A stretch of DNA of 64,000 nucleotides from Kushneria sinocarnis (GTDB lineage Bacteria > Pseudomonadota > Gammaproteobacteria > Pseudomonadales > Halomonadaceae): NCBI RefSeq assembly GCF_003633775.1, contig NZ_RBIN01000001.1, forward strand, positions 62,001 to 126,000, read 5' to 3'. Each line of letters starts with the position of its first letter. Position 1 is the first letter of the stretch. The translations under genes and the position numbers were made by a program. The notes beneath the pieces were generated by a model. The model was not told where the DNA came from, did no database searches, and saw only the letters and a program-made list of their open reading frames with translations. Positions 47,969 through 55,965 of this stretch are shown one piece after another.

Positions 47969-48510
47969 CGGATGAACTTCTCCGCATACGACGCCCCCAG
48001 TCCGATCTGCTCGTAGTGCCGGCGAACATTGTCCAGCTTGGTAAAGACATCTTCGTAATCGAGTGCTTTCCCATAGGGATCGACATAGGTGTAGCCGCCA
48101 GTGACATGAAACAGCGTGATCATCTCCTCAACGCCTTCGGGTACGACGAGAGTATGAGTCTCGCCTGGCGGCTCGAAGGCGTAGTCTCCCGGGGTAGCGA
48201 TCCAGTCATGTTCGAGGTAATGCCATTTGCCCCGTAGCGTGAAGGTATGCACAGGGCCGGTATGGCGATGCCGAGAGAGTACGCCGGCAGCCCGCACCCG
48301 CAGGATGTTGACGTAGTAACCCTGGCTGACGCTCAGCACGAGCGGTTTGAACGAAACATCTTCGGACTGGGGGATCCATTCCCGTTCATCGACATCGAGT
48401 TCAAGAGCGTCGCCGATAAACAGGTCCTGCATCATGCCGTTGGGTTGCGGCAACTGAAAGGCCACCTTGCTGTTGTCGCGCTGCTGTTCGTCTGATGTCT
48501 GTTGGCTCAT
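47965..48510 (-). CDS. Cupin dioxygenase of the 2,4'-dihydroxyacetophenone dioxygenase type
   Basis: A 181 aa cupin. Metal-ligand pattern SRHRHTGPVHTF gives His81 and His83; WHYLEHDW carries Glu100; EPPGETHTLVVP gives His119. This layout matches the DAD-like cupins that cleave C-C bonds of hydroxyketones with O2. The open frame runs upstream, but the ATG at 48508-48510 fits the divergent promoter with the LysR gene. First gene of the island operon. Substrate specificity is inferred from family only. Confidence 0.8.
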   Translation of the reverse strand: MSQQTSDEQQRDNSKVAFQLPQPNGMMQDLFIGDALELDVDEREWIPQSEDVSFKPLVLSVSQGYYVNILRVRAAGVLSRHRHTGPVHTFTLRGKWHYLEHDWIATPGDYAFEPPGETHTLVVPEGVEEMITLFHVTGGYTYVDPYGKALDYEDVFTKLDNVRRHYEQIGLGASYAEKFIR

Positions 48511-48603
48511 GGCTTGCTCTGTATCAGTGAAAAGACATGTAGAAATTAGTGCCACCAATCCGCTTGAACAAGACACCAACAGGCATGGCTGCTTTGCGTA
48601 TTG

Positions 48604-48615
48604 TTCATAGTTGAA
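48604..48615. promoter_or_regulatory. Partial palindrome in the cupin/LysR divergent promoter
   Basis: TTCA-N4-TGAA lies 14 bp before the LysR gene, in the 118-bp region between divergent start codons. LysR-type regulators often bind such T-N11-A-type dyads next to their own gene. Assignment is tentative. Confidence 0.3.
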
Positions 48616-48628
48616 ATGGGAGACAGCT

Positions 48629-49543
48629 ATGGAACTGAGAGATCTCGAGATATTTGTGCGAGTAGCAGAGGAAGGCAATTTTTCCGCTGCTGCACGACGC
48701 CTGCGACTGAAGCCCTCTTCAGTCAGCAAGGCGGTTACACGGCTGGAAAGTCGGCAGGATTGCAGGCTCGTTCAACGCTCCTCACGAGCAACGCATTTGA
48801 CTCTCGAGGGCAGGAATTTCCTGGAGGCTGCCTATCACGTCATTGACGCCATGCAGGAAGTGGATGCCACCGGGGCCAAGCAACCTTCGGGTGCTCTGCG
48901 GATACGCTCGGTACCTACCTTTGCTCGCTACCAGCTGGCACCGCTCATGCCAGCCTTTCGTCGTCGATACCCGCAGATAAGCATCGAATTTCAGCTCAGC
49001 AATGAGCGCACCGCCTGGCTTGGAGATGGTTCCGATGTCGCTATCGTCAGTGGTGACTTGCCCTCCTCCGATCTGATTGCCAGAAGGATTGCCAGTAGCC
49101 GCTGGATCATCTGCGCATCTCCTGGCTACTTGGCAGCAAGAGGCTGCCCCCGGGAACTTGAAGAACTATGCCAGCATGAATGTCTGAATTTTTCGATGCC
49201 TACCCAATGGAATAACTGGTGGCATGATGCTCATGAGCATCAGACTGCAACGCCATTTACCGCCAATCACGGCGACATGCTGCTGGCACTGGCCCGATCC
49301 GGTGCGGGCATTGTCAGGCTCGCGGAATATCATATCAGCGAGGATCTTGCCGCCGGCCGTCTGGTCCCCCTGTTCCCGAAGCAGCAGGACCAGAACGGGG
49401 AGCCCATCCATGCCCTCTACAAAGATCGGCGCTACCAGAGCGCGCGTATCAGGGCCTTTCTGGATTTCCTGACGGAGCATTTCAGTGATCCGCCCTGGCA
49501 TCACGCTTACGAGCAAGTGCTATTGAATGACAAAAACCGCTGA
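48629..49543 (+). CDS. LysR-family transcriptional regulator
   Basis: A 304 aa regulator: the N-terminal winged HTH MELRDLEIFVRVAEEGNFSA continues through SSVSKAVTRLESRQ, followed by a substrate-binding domain (RIRSVPTFARYQLAPLM... and DVAIVSGDLP). It is divergent from the cupin-SDR-lactonase-GldA operon and is the probable regulator, with an operon substrate or intermediate as inducer; that link is contextual. The ATG at 48629 is preferred over 48611. Confidence 0.88.
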   Translation: MELRDLEIFVRVAEEGNFSAAARRLRLKPSSVSKAVTRLESRQDCRLVQRSSRATHLTLEGRNFLEAAYHVIDAMQEVDATGAKQPSGALRIRSVPTFARYQLAPLMPAFRRRYPQISIEFQLSNERTAWLGDGSDVAIVSGDLPSSDLIARRIASSRWIICASPGYLAARGCPRELEELCQHECLNFSMPTQWNNWWHDAHEHQTATPFTANHGDMLLALARSGAGIVRLAEYHISEDLAAGRLVPLFPKQQDQNGEPIHALYKDRRYQSARIRAFLDFLTEHFSDPPWHHAYEQVLLNDKNR

Positions 49544-49646
49544 ACGACACCTTGCTGTGCCGGTTATCTCAGGCCTCGCGGTCGGCAGACACCGGCGGCA
49601 TCACCCCCTGCCTTCTCGCCATCTCGCAGGCAGCCCCCGGCCAAGC

Positions 49647-50155
49647 CTACAGGATGGGCAGCAGCACCAGCGATACCGGAATAGCGGTGATTACGATGAA
49701 CTGCTGCAGTACGCTGATCCGGCCGGCGCCCATGAACAAAAGGATCGCCGCCATCAGGGCCATGGCGATTCCCCAGAAAGCGAACGATCGGGCTGGGCGC
49801 ATCGTGTCCGGCCCCGACCACGAAGATGGCATAGCTCATCGAATTGCCAGTGGTAGCCACGGAGATGCTAGTCAACAGCAGAATCGCCAGCGCCAGAAAG
49901 CCATTGAAGCGACTGAGCAGCTGAATGCCCCGTTCGATGCCGGTCACTGCCGAAGTGATTAGATGGCCCCCAACACCAGTAGAATCGCCAGCTGGTACCA
50001 TAACCGGCCGACAGTCCGAACAGCCGATGGAGTCCGAAGCTCATCTGGGTCGCCAGAAAACCGATTGGTCCCACGGTACCGGGATGTAGCAACCGATACG
50101 AGCGTACAGGACGCGATCCACAGTGTCCTCGACCAGCTGCACAAATAGATCACGG
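49647..50155 (-). pseudogene. BCCT-family (betaine/choline/carnitine) transporter pseudogene
   Basis: Fragments in several frames read as a C-terminal part of a BCCT transporter: IGFLATQMSFGLHRLFGL, then YQLAILLVLGAI, SAVTGIERGIQLLSRFN, a shortened TTGNSMSYAIFVV segment, and finally FWGIAMALMAAILLFMGAG with VLQQFIVITAIPVSLVLL. Frameshifts at about 50030 and 49830 and an apparent internal deletion break it; the N-terminal half is absent. BCCT carriers import compatible solutes in halophiles. Confidence 0.72.
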
Positions 50156-50169
50156 AGCTGCTGCGGTCA

Positions 50170-50370
50170 GGGAATCATATCCATAACGACTCCGTCCTAC
50201 GACACAGCGCGATCTGCTGCCCAGCATTCACGGAATCAGCGACAAAACGGCGACTTTATTGCTGGCTGAACTCGGCGATCCGCTAACGTTCACCGACGCG
50301 CGCGGGATCGTGGCCTTTGCTGGCCTGTATCCGAAGCTGTTCGATCCGGCGTTGGCTATGGCACGCTGAT
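50170..50370 (+). pseudogene. IS110-family transposase C-terminal fragment
   Basis: Starting at about 50199 one frame reads TTQRDLLPSIHGISDKTATL and continues LLAELGDPLTF and GIVAFAGLYPK, then stops at 50370. This is the transposase IS116/IS110/IS902 domain. Just upstream, NHIHNDSVLRHS in another frame looks like the preceding residues, so a frameshift is present. The N-terminal DEDD domain is missing. Confidence 0.75.
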
Positions 50371-50495
50371 ACGCAAGACGGTATCACCGGGAGATCACAG
50401 TCGGGTCCGGATCTTCTGACCAGTGCCTGCGCTCGCCAGTTTTTCAGGCAGGTCTGGGCAGATTGGAACTGATCAGACTTGTTATCAAACAACAG

Positions 50496-50517
50496 AAGGC
50501 CGGCAAATGCCGGCCTT
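50496..50517 (-). terminator. Terminator hairpin after pgm
   Basis: AAGGCCGGCA and TGCCGGCCTT form a perfect 10-bp stem with a 2-nt loop, 29 bp after the pgm stop. On the minus strand it is followed by a short T-containing stretch. It probably ends pgm transcription. Confidence 0.6.
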
Positions 50518-50545
50518 GTCATCTTTCAGCGGTCAGGTGACCGGT

Positions 50546-52210
50546 TCAGCCGTTCAGTACGCCATCCACCAGCGCCTTGGCTTCCTGCTGCAGGCGCTGG
50601 AGATGATCCTCGCCCTCGAAGCTTTCGGCGTAGATCTTGTAGACATCCTCGGTGCCGGAGGGGCGGGCGGCGAACCAGCCGGCGGCGGTCTCCACCTTGA
50701 GCCCGCCGATGGCGGCGCCGTTGCCCGGGGCCTCGGTCAGCTTGCGGGTGATCGGATGGCCGGCGAGCGAGTCGGCGGTGACCTGTTCCGGTGACAGCGC
50801 CTTGAGTCGTGCCTTCTGCTCGCGCTCGGCCGGGGCATCCACGCGCGCATAGACCGGCGCGCCATACTGCTCGGTCAGCGCCCGGTAGTGCTCGCCCGGA
50901 TCACGGCCGGTCACGGCGGTCATCTCGGCGGCCAGCAGGCCGGCGATGATGCCATCCTTGTCGGTCGACCAAGCACTGCCGTCCATTTTCAGGAAGGAGG
51001 CGCCGGCGGACTCCTCGCCCCCGAAACCGAGACTGCCGTCGATCAGGCCGTCGACGAACCACTTGAAACCCACCGGGACCTCGACCAGCGGCCGGCCCAG
51101 TCCCTCGGCGACGCGATCGATCATCGACGAGGAGACCAGCGTCTTGCCAATGCCGGTCCGTTCACTCCACTGCGGGCGGTGGGCGAACAGGTAGTTGATC
51201 GCCACCGCCAGGTAGTGATTGGGATTCATCAGGCCGCTGGAGCGGGCAATGATGCCGTGGCGATCGTGGTCGGTATCGCAGGCAAACACCACGTTGAAGC
51301 GGTCCTTGTGGGCGATCAGCCCCGCCATGGCGTGCGGCGAGGAGCAGTCCATGCGGATCCTGCCATCCCAGTCGAGCGGCATGAAGCGGAAGGTGGCATC
51401 GACGGTGGTGGAGAGCACCTCCAGCGGCAGGTTGTAGCGTTCGGCGATGCGCGGCCAGTAGTGCACCCCGGCGCCACCGAGCGGGTCGACCGCAAAGGTC
51501 ATGCCGGAGTCGCGGATGGCGGCCATGTCGATGACCTGGTCGAGGCCGCCGATGTAGCTGTCGATGAAGTCGAAGCGCCGGGTCGTCGGCGCCTCGAGCG
51601 CCTCGGCGTAGCTGATCCGGCGGATGCCGCGCAGCTCGTCGCCCAGCAGGGCATTGGCACGCTGCTGGATCCACTGGGTGACCCCGGTGTCGGCCGGACC
51701 GCCGTTGGTGGGGTTGTACTTGAAGCCGCCATCGGTGGGCGGGTTGTGCGACGGCGTGATCACGATGCCGTCGGCCAGCCCGCTGGTGCGCCCCAGGTTG
51801 TGCTCGAGAATGGCATTGGAGAGCGCCGGGGTCGGCGTATAGCCGGGCTCGAACCCGGTCTCATCAACGCCGGCATCGATGCGGGTCTCGACCCCGTTGG
51901 CGGCCAGCACCTCGAGCGCCGAAACGAAGGCCGGCTCGGAGAGGGCGTGGGTATCCATGCCGATGAACAGCGGCCCGTCGACCCCCTGCTCGTGGCGGTA
52001 GTCGCAGATCGCCTGGGTGGTGGCCAGGATGTGCCACTCGTTGAAGCTCGTCTTCAGTGACGAACCGCGATGCCCCGAAGTGCCGAAGGCAACCTGCTGC
52101 GCGGGATCGGTCGCATCCGGCCGCTCGCTGTAGTAGCGCGACACCAGACGCGGCAGATTGGCGAGACTGTGCTCGTCGGGCAGGTGCCCTGCGTTGGGAT
52201 CGATGCTCAT
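50546..52210 (-). CDS. pgm: Phosphoglucomutase (alpha-D-glucose-1,6-bisphosphate-dependent)
   Basis: Pgm interconverts glucose-1-phosphate and glucose-6-phosphate for glycogen, trehalose and envelope sugars. The active-site phosphoserine is in [11 protein letters not shown], the metal loop around [10 protein letters not shown], and [17 protein letters not shown] near residue 150. Length 554 aa fits the E. coli Pgm type rather than phosphomannomutase. The ATG at 52208-52210 has AAGGA upstream. It stands alone at the island's right edge. Confidence 0.94.
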   Translation of the reverse strand: MSIDPNAGHLPDEHSLANLPRLVSRYYSERPDATDPAQQVAFGTSGHRGSSLKTSFNEWHILATTQAICDYRHEQGVDGPLFIGMDTHALSEPAFVSALEVLAANGVETRIDAGVDETGFEPGYTPTPALSNAILEHNLGRTSGLADGIVITPSHNPPTDGGFKYNPTNGGPADTGVTQWIQQRANALLGDELRGIRRISYAEALEAPTTRRFDFIDSYIGGLDQVIDMAAIRDSGMTFAVDPLGGAGVHYWPRIAERYNLPLEVLSTTVDATFRFMPLDWDGRIRMDCSSPHAMAGLIAHKDRFNVVFACDTDHDRHGIIARSSGLMNPNHYLAVAINYLFAHRPQWSERTGIGKTLVSSSMIDRVAEGLGRPLVEVPVGFKWFVDGLIDGSLGFGGEESAGASFLKMDGSAWSTDKDGIIAGLLAAEMTAVTGRDPGEHYRALTEQYGAPVYARVDAPAEREQKARLKALSPEQVTADSLAGHPITRKLTEAPGNGAAIGGLKVETAAGWFAARPSGTEDVYKIYAESFEGEDHLQRLQQEAKALVDGVLNG

Positions 52211-52336
52211 CTTGCGTTCCTTTGATGAAGACATGACTTCGAACAGACCTGCCCCAATTCTAGCAGGTCGTGGCCCGATGCCGATGTGCCCGTGTGCCGA
52301 TGATCCGGGTGGCGTGACCGGGCGTGACGCGCCGGG

Positions 52337-54205
52337 TCAGCACTGATCGAGCGCGATATCGAGCTGCGGCGCGGAGTGGGTCAGGGCGCCGATCGAGATC
52401 ACGTCGACGCCGGTGGCGGCGACCTCGCGGATGCGCTCGGGATCGATCCCGCCGGAGGCGTTGATCAGACAGCGCCCGTCGATCATCGCGACCGCCCGGC
52501 GCATCTCGGTCAGTGACATGTTGTCCAGCAGGATGGCGTGGGGCGGGTCGGCAAGCGCCTGCTCCAGCTGCGCCAGGGTATCGACCTCGAGCTCGATCAT
52601 GCGCAGGTGCCCCAGCATGGCGCGGGCCCGGGCCAGCGCCGGACGTACGCCGCCGGCGGCGGCCAGGTGGTTGTCCTTGATCAGAAAGGCGTCGTCGAGC
52701 CCCAGGCGATGGTTGGTGCCGCCGCCCAGGCGCACGGCGTGCTTCTCCAGCGCGCGCAGCCCCGGGGTGGTCTTGCGGGTACAGGCGATACGCACGCCGG
52801 TGCCCTCGAGGCGGTCGACCAGCCGGCGAGTGAGGGTGGCAATCCCGGAGAGCCGGGTCATGAAGTTGAGTGCGATGCGCTCGGCGGCCAGCAGCGAGCG
52901 GGTCGGGCCGGCCAGCGTGGCAAGCGTGGCGCCGGCAGCAACCCGGTCACCATCGTGACAGTGAAGACTCACTTCAACGGTCGGATCGACCTGCATCAGC
53001 ACCCGCTGCAACACGTCCAGCCCGGCGATCACGCCCGCGCGCCGCGGTACCAGCGCCAGCCGGCCGTGATGCCCGGCCGGAATCAGTGCCTCCGAGGTAA
53101 TGTCGCCCCCGCGCCCGAGATCCTCGCGCAGGGCGAGCGCGACCAGCGGATCGAGCAGGGCGGCGGGCAGCGCCAGCATCGCCTCGATGGCCTGGCGGGC
53201 GCGTGTGGCGATGGTGTCGTCGAGCTGCACTTCAGGTTCGCCCCGGGCGAGGGCGAGCAGGATGCCGTCCAGGGTGATGCGCTGCATGTGCGGGCAGAGC
53301 GTGCAGCCGCGCACGAAGTCGATCTGCGGATGGCGCGAGATCAGGTTGTCGCTCATCGAGCACTCGGTCAGCAGCAGCACCCGCTCGGGCCGGTGCTCGT
53401 CGACCCAGTGCTCCAGCGCGGTGGTGGAGCCGGCGAAATCGGCAGCGGCCAGCACACCGCTGGGACATTCCGGGTGAGCGAGTACTTGCACACCGGGATG
53501 GGCCCGGCGGATGGCGCCGACCTGGGCGGGCGTGAAGCGTTCATGTACCTCGCAGTGGCCCTGCCAGACCAGGATCGAGACGTGGGTGCGGGCCGCCACG
53601 TTGCGTGCCAGATGCTCGTCGGGAAGCATGATCACGCGCTCGCTGCCCCACTCGGCGGCAATCGCTTCCACCACCGCCAGGGCGTTGGAGGAGGTGCAGC
53701 AGATATCGCTTTCGGCCTTCACCTCGGCGCTGGTGTTGACGTAGGTGACGATCGGCACGGCCGGGTAGCGCCGTTTCAGCGCGCGCACCTGCGCACCGCT
53801 GATGGAGGCGGCCAGCGAGCAGCCGGCGCGGGTATCCGGGATCAGTACCCGGCGCTCGGGGCAGAGGATCTTCGTCGTCTCCGCCATGAAGTGCACCCCG
53901 GCCTGAACGATGGTATCGGCGGCGACGCGCTTCGCCTCCCGGGCCAGCGCCAGCGAATCGCCCCGGATGTCGCCGACCAGCGCATGGATCTCCGGCGGCA
54001 TGTAGTTGTGGGCCAGCACCACTGCATGGTGCTCGTGCTTGAGTCGTTCGATGGCGGCCACGCGGCGGGCGATGGCCGGCCAGTCGCCGGCACTGACATG
54101 CTCCTCGACCCGGGCGTAGAGGGGGTCGGTGGCGCGGGCGGTCGGCCGGTCATACGCCGGCAGCAGGGCCTCGATGGTGGTATCGGACGGAGGGGGCAGG
54201 GTCAT
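52337..54205 (-). CDS. nadA-nadC: Fused quinolinate synthase-nicotinate-nucleotide pyrophosphorylase (NadA-NadC)
   Basis: One uninterrupted 622 aa frame holds two enzymes of NAD synthesis. Residues 1-345 are NadA, a [4Fe-4S] enzyme making quinolinate from iminoaspartate and DHAP: cluster cysteines Cys129 (AGCSLAAS), Cys218 (WQGHCEVHE) and Cys304 (GCTLCPHM), plus VTYVNTSAEVKAESD. From about 348 it is NadC: LREDLGRGGDITS, ACTRKTTPGLRALEK and RLGGGTNHRLGL. No stop or start separates them near 53165. ATG 54203-54205 has AGGAG upstream. NadB is not in this window. Confidence 0.9.
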   Translation of the reverse strand: MTLPPPSDTTIEALLPAYDRPTARATDPLYARVEEHVSAGDWPAIARRVAAIERLKHEHHAVVLAHNYMPPEIHALVGDIRGDSLALAREAKRVAADTIVQAGVHFMAETTKILCPERRVLIPDTRAGCSLAASISGAQVRALKRRYPAVPIVTYVNTSAEVKAESDICCTSSNALAVVEAIAAEWGSERVIMLPDEHLARNVAARTHVSILVWQGHCEVHERFTPAQVGAIRRAHPGVQVLAHPECPSGVLAAADFAGSTTALEHWVDEHRPERVLLLTECSMSDNLISRHPQIDFVRGCTLCPHMQRITLDGILLALARGEPEVQLDDTIATRARQAIEAMLALPAALLDPLVALALREDLGRGGDITSEALIPAGHHGRLALVPRRAGVIAGLDVLQRVLMQVDPTVEVSLHCHDGDRVAAGATLATLAGPTRSLLAAERIALNFMTRLSGIATLTRRLVDRLEGTGVRIACTRKTTPGLRALEKHAVRLGGGTNHRLGLDDAFLIKDNHLAAAGGVRPALARARAMLGHLRMIELEVDTLAQLEQALADPPHAILLDNMSLTEMRRAVAMIDGRCLINASGGIDPERIREVAATGVDVISIGALTHSAPQLDIALDQC

Positions 54206-54226
54206 GAGGGGGGCTCCTGATGATAG

Positions 54227-54284
54227 GCTCACAATGAGCATTAGATTCAGGCTAGGCTTTCCGTCCCTTATGCGCAAGGTGAGC
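54227..54284. promoter_or_regulatory. Paired palindromes upstream of nadA-nadC
   Basis: GCTCA-CAA-TGAGC (54227-54239) is a perfect dyad just upstream of the nadA-nadC start, and GCGCA-AGG-TGAGC (54272-54284) repeats it with one mismatch, centres 45 bp apart. Between them lies a plausible minus-strand promoter. The nearby NadQ/NrtR-like regulator is the natural candidate binder; this is inference. Confidence 0.5.
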
Positions 54285-54384
54285 AAAAGTCGTGCGTGGC
54301 GGGCCGGTGCGATGGGCATTCAGCGTCGGATCAATGCCATGGCCTATAAAGAGGGCATAACCCGTCACTTTCGGGAGGCTTTCA

Positions 54385-55308
54385 ATGCTGTCATCCATGA
54401 CCCGGCGGCGCTTTCTGGCCGGTCTGGCCGCGGCCGGGCTGGCGAGCCGGCTGCCGCCGGCCCTCGCAAGCGCCGGTGATTCGCCGATCACCCGATCGAT
54501 TCCATCCAGCGGTGAAGTACTGCCGGTGATCGGCATGGGGACCTGGCGAACCTTTAACGTGGGCACCGATCCCGGCCTGCTCGATCAGCGGGCCCGCGTT
54601 CTCGAGGTCTTTTTCGAACGCGGTGGCCGAGTGGTGGACTCCTCACCGATGTATGGCTCCTCCGAAGCCGTGATGGGACGGCTGCTGGCACGTCTGGGGC
54701 GGCGTGAGGCGCTCTTTGCCGCCAGCAAGGTATGGACCCGCGACGAGGATGAAACCCGCGAGTCCGTGCAGCGCTCCGCGGATCTCTGGGGGGTGGGGCG
54801 CTTCGACCTGATGCAGGTCCACAACCTGCTGGGCTGGGAGGGCCATCTGGAAACACTGAAGGCGATGAAGGCGGCGGGCGAGCTGCGCCATGTTGGCGTG
54901 ACCACCTCGCACGGCCGGCGCCACGACGAGCTCGAGCGCATCATGGCGCGCGAACCGCTGGACTTCGTCCAGCTCACCTACAACCTGCTCGATCGTGACG
55001 CCGAAGCGAGGCTGCTGCCGCTGGCCCGCGAGCGCGGCATCGCGGTAATTGCCAATCGCCCCTTCCAGGGCGGGCGCCTGTTCGAGCGCTGTCAGCCCCA
55101 TCCGCTGCCCGGATGGGCCGAAGACGCAGGAGTGTCCAGCTGGGCCGAGTTCTTCCTCAAGTTCATCGTCTCCCACCCGGCGTTGACCTGTGCCATCCCT
55201 GCCACGACCCGGGTTGAACACATGCAGGAGAACATGGGCGCCCTCCACGGCCGGCTGCCGGACGAGGCGCAGCGCCGGCGCATGGCGGATTACGTCGCGA
55301 GCCTGTAG
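54385..55308 (+). CDS. Tat-exported aldo/keto reductase
   Basis: A 307 aa aldo/keto reductase with an N-terminal twin-arginine signal (TRRRFLAGLAAAGLAS, then an AxA-like site near residue 30). The catalytic tetrad is readable: Asp85 and Tyr90 (DSSPMYGSSE), Lys115 (ASKVWTR) and His146 (LMQVHN). A periplasmic AKR is unusual since these enzymes need NADPH. It diverges from nadA-nadC and is followed 9 bp later by a membrane protein gene. Confidence 0.86.
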   Translation: MLSSMTRRRFLAGLAAAGLASRLPPALASAGDSPITRSIPSSGEVLPVIGMGTWRTFNVGTDPGLLDQRARVLEVFFERGGRVVDSSPMYGSSEAVMGRLLARLGRREALFAASKVWTRDEDETRESVQRSADLWGVGRFDLMQVHNLLGWEGHLETLKAMKAAGELRHVGVTTSHGRRHDELERIMAREPLDFVQLTYNLLDRDAEARLLPLARERGIAVIANRPFQGGRLFERCQPHPLPGWAEDAGVSSWAEFFLKFIVSHPALTCAIPATTRVEHMQENMGALHGRLPDEAQRRRMADYVASL

Positions 55309-55317
55309 GAGAAAGGC

Positions 55318-55956
55318 ATGGACTACGCACTGCGCGACCTGCTGATGTTCACCCCGGAGGTCTATCTGCGGCTTTTCATCCGCGTCAACGAGACGCTGGG
55401 GCCCTGGCTTGCCGTGGTAATCGCCGGGCTGGCCGTGATGGGCGGGCTGCTGGTGCACCCTGCCACGGCGGCGCGCCGGCTGGCCTTCATGGTGATGGCG
55501 GCAGGCTGGGGGCTGAGCGCGGCGTTGTTCATGGCGCGCTTCTATGCGCCCATCAACTGGCCGGTCGGCTGGCTGGCCTGGGCTTTCGCGGGGCAGGCGC
55601 TGCTGCTGGTAATGACGGTACTGCGCACACCACCCGCCAGGGCCGGCGGGCTGCCGCTGACGGTAGCGCTGGCAGTGCTGTCGGTAATGTCGCTGACCAC
55701 GGCGCTGGCGGCGGGCGAGTGGGCGGCGCTGGCGCTGCCGGGTGCGACCCCGGACATGACGGTGCTCACCACGATCCTGATGCTGGCGCTGCTGCCGCGT
55801 GGCTGGCGGTGGGGGCTACTGATCGTACCGCTGCTCTGGTGCCTGTTCAGCCTGCTGACCCACTGGGCGCTGGGCCTGTGGCGCCCCCTGGGGGTGCCGG
55901 CGGCAGGGCTGGTGCTCGGCCTGGCCATCGGCTGCTGGCCGCGGCGGCGAGAGTGA
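55318..55956 (+). CDS. Membrane protein of unknown function (possibly DUF6064-like)
   Basis: A 212 aa protein with about six hydrophobic helices and a start MDYALRDLLMFTPEVYLRLF. The N-terminus and short-helix layout recall the DUF6064 group, but I am not certain. It starts 9 bp after the aldo/keto reductase stop with AGGAGAAA upstream, so the two are probably co-transcribed and may act together at the membrane. No catalytic motif is evident. Confidence 0.7.
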   Translation: MDYALRDLLMFTPEVYLRLFIRVNETLGPWLAVVIAGLAVMGGLLVHPATAARRLAFMVMAAGWGLSAALFMARFYAPINWPVGWLAWAFAGQALLLVMTVLRTPPARAGGLPLTVALAVLSVMSLTTALAAGEWAALALPGATPDMTVLTTILMLALLPRGWRWGLLIVPLLWCLFSLLTHWALGLWRPLGVPAAGLVLGLAIGCWPRRRE

Positions 55957-55965
55957 GTACCGCGC

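Larger units (their letters stand above)
44765..50450. mobile_element. Low-GC accessory island with transposase remnants at both ends
   Basis: From the base after the SDR stop the composition turns clearly less GC-rich with different codon use, until shortly before pgm. The left edge carries an IS701-type transposase remnant; the right carries a BCCT pseudogene and an IS110-type fragment. Between them are four co-directional catabolic-type genes and a LysR regulator. No tRNA, integrase or direct repeats were recognised, so this is a decayed insertion rather than an intact element. Confidence 0.7.
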
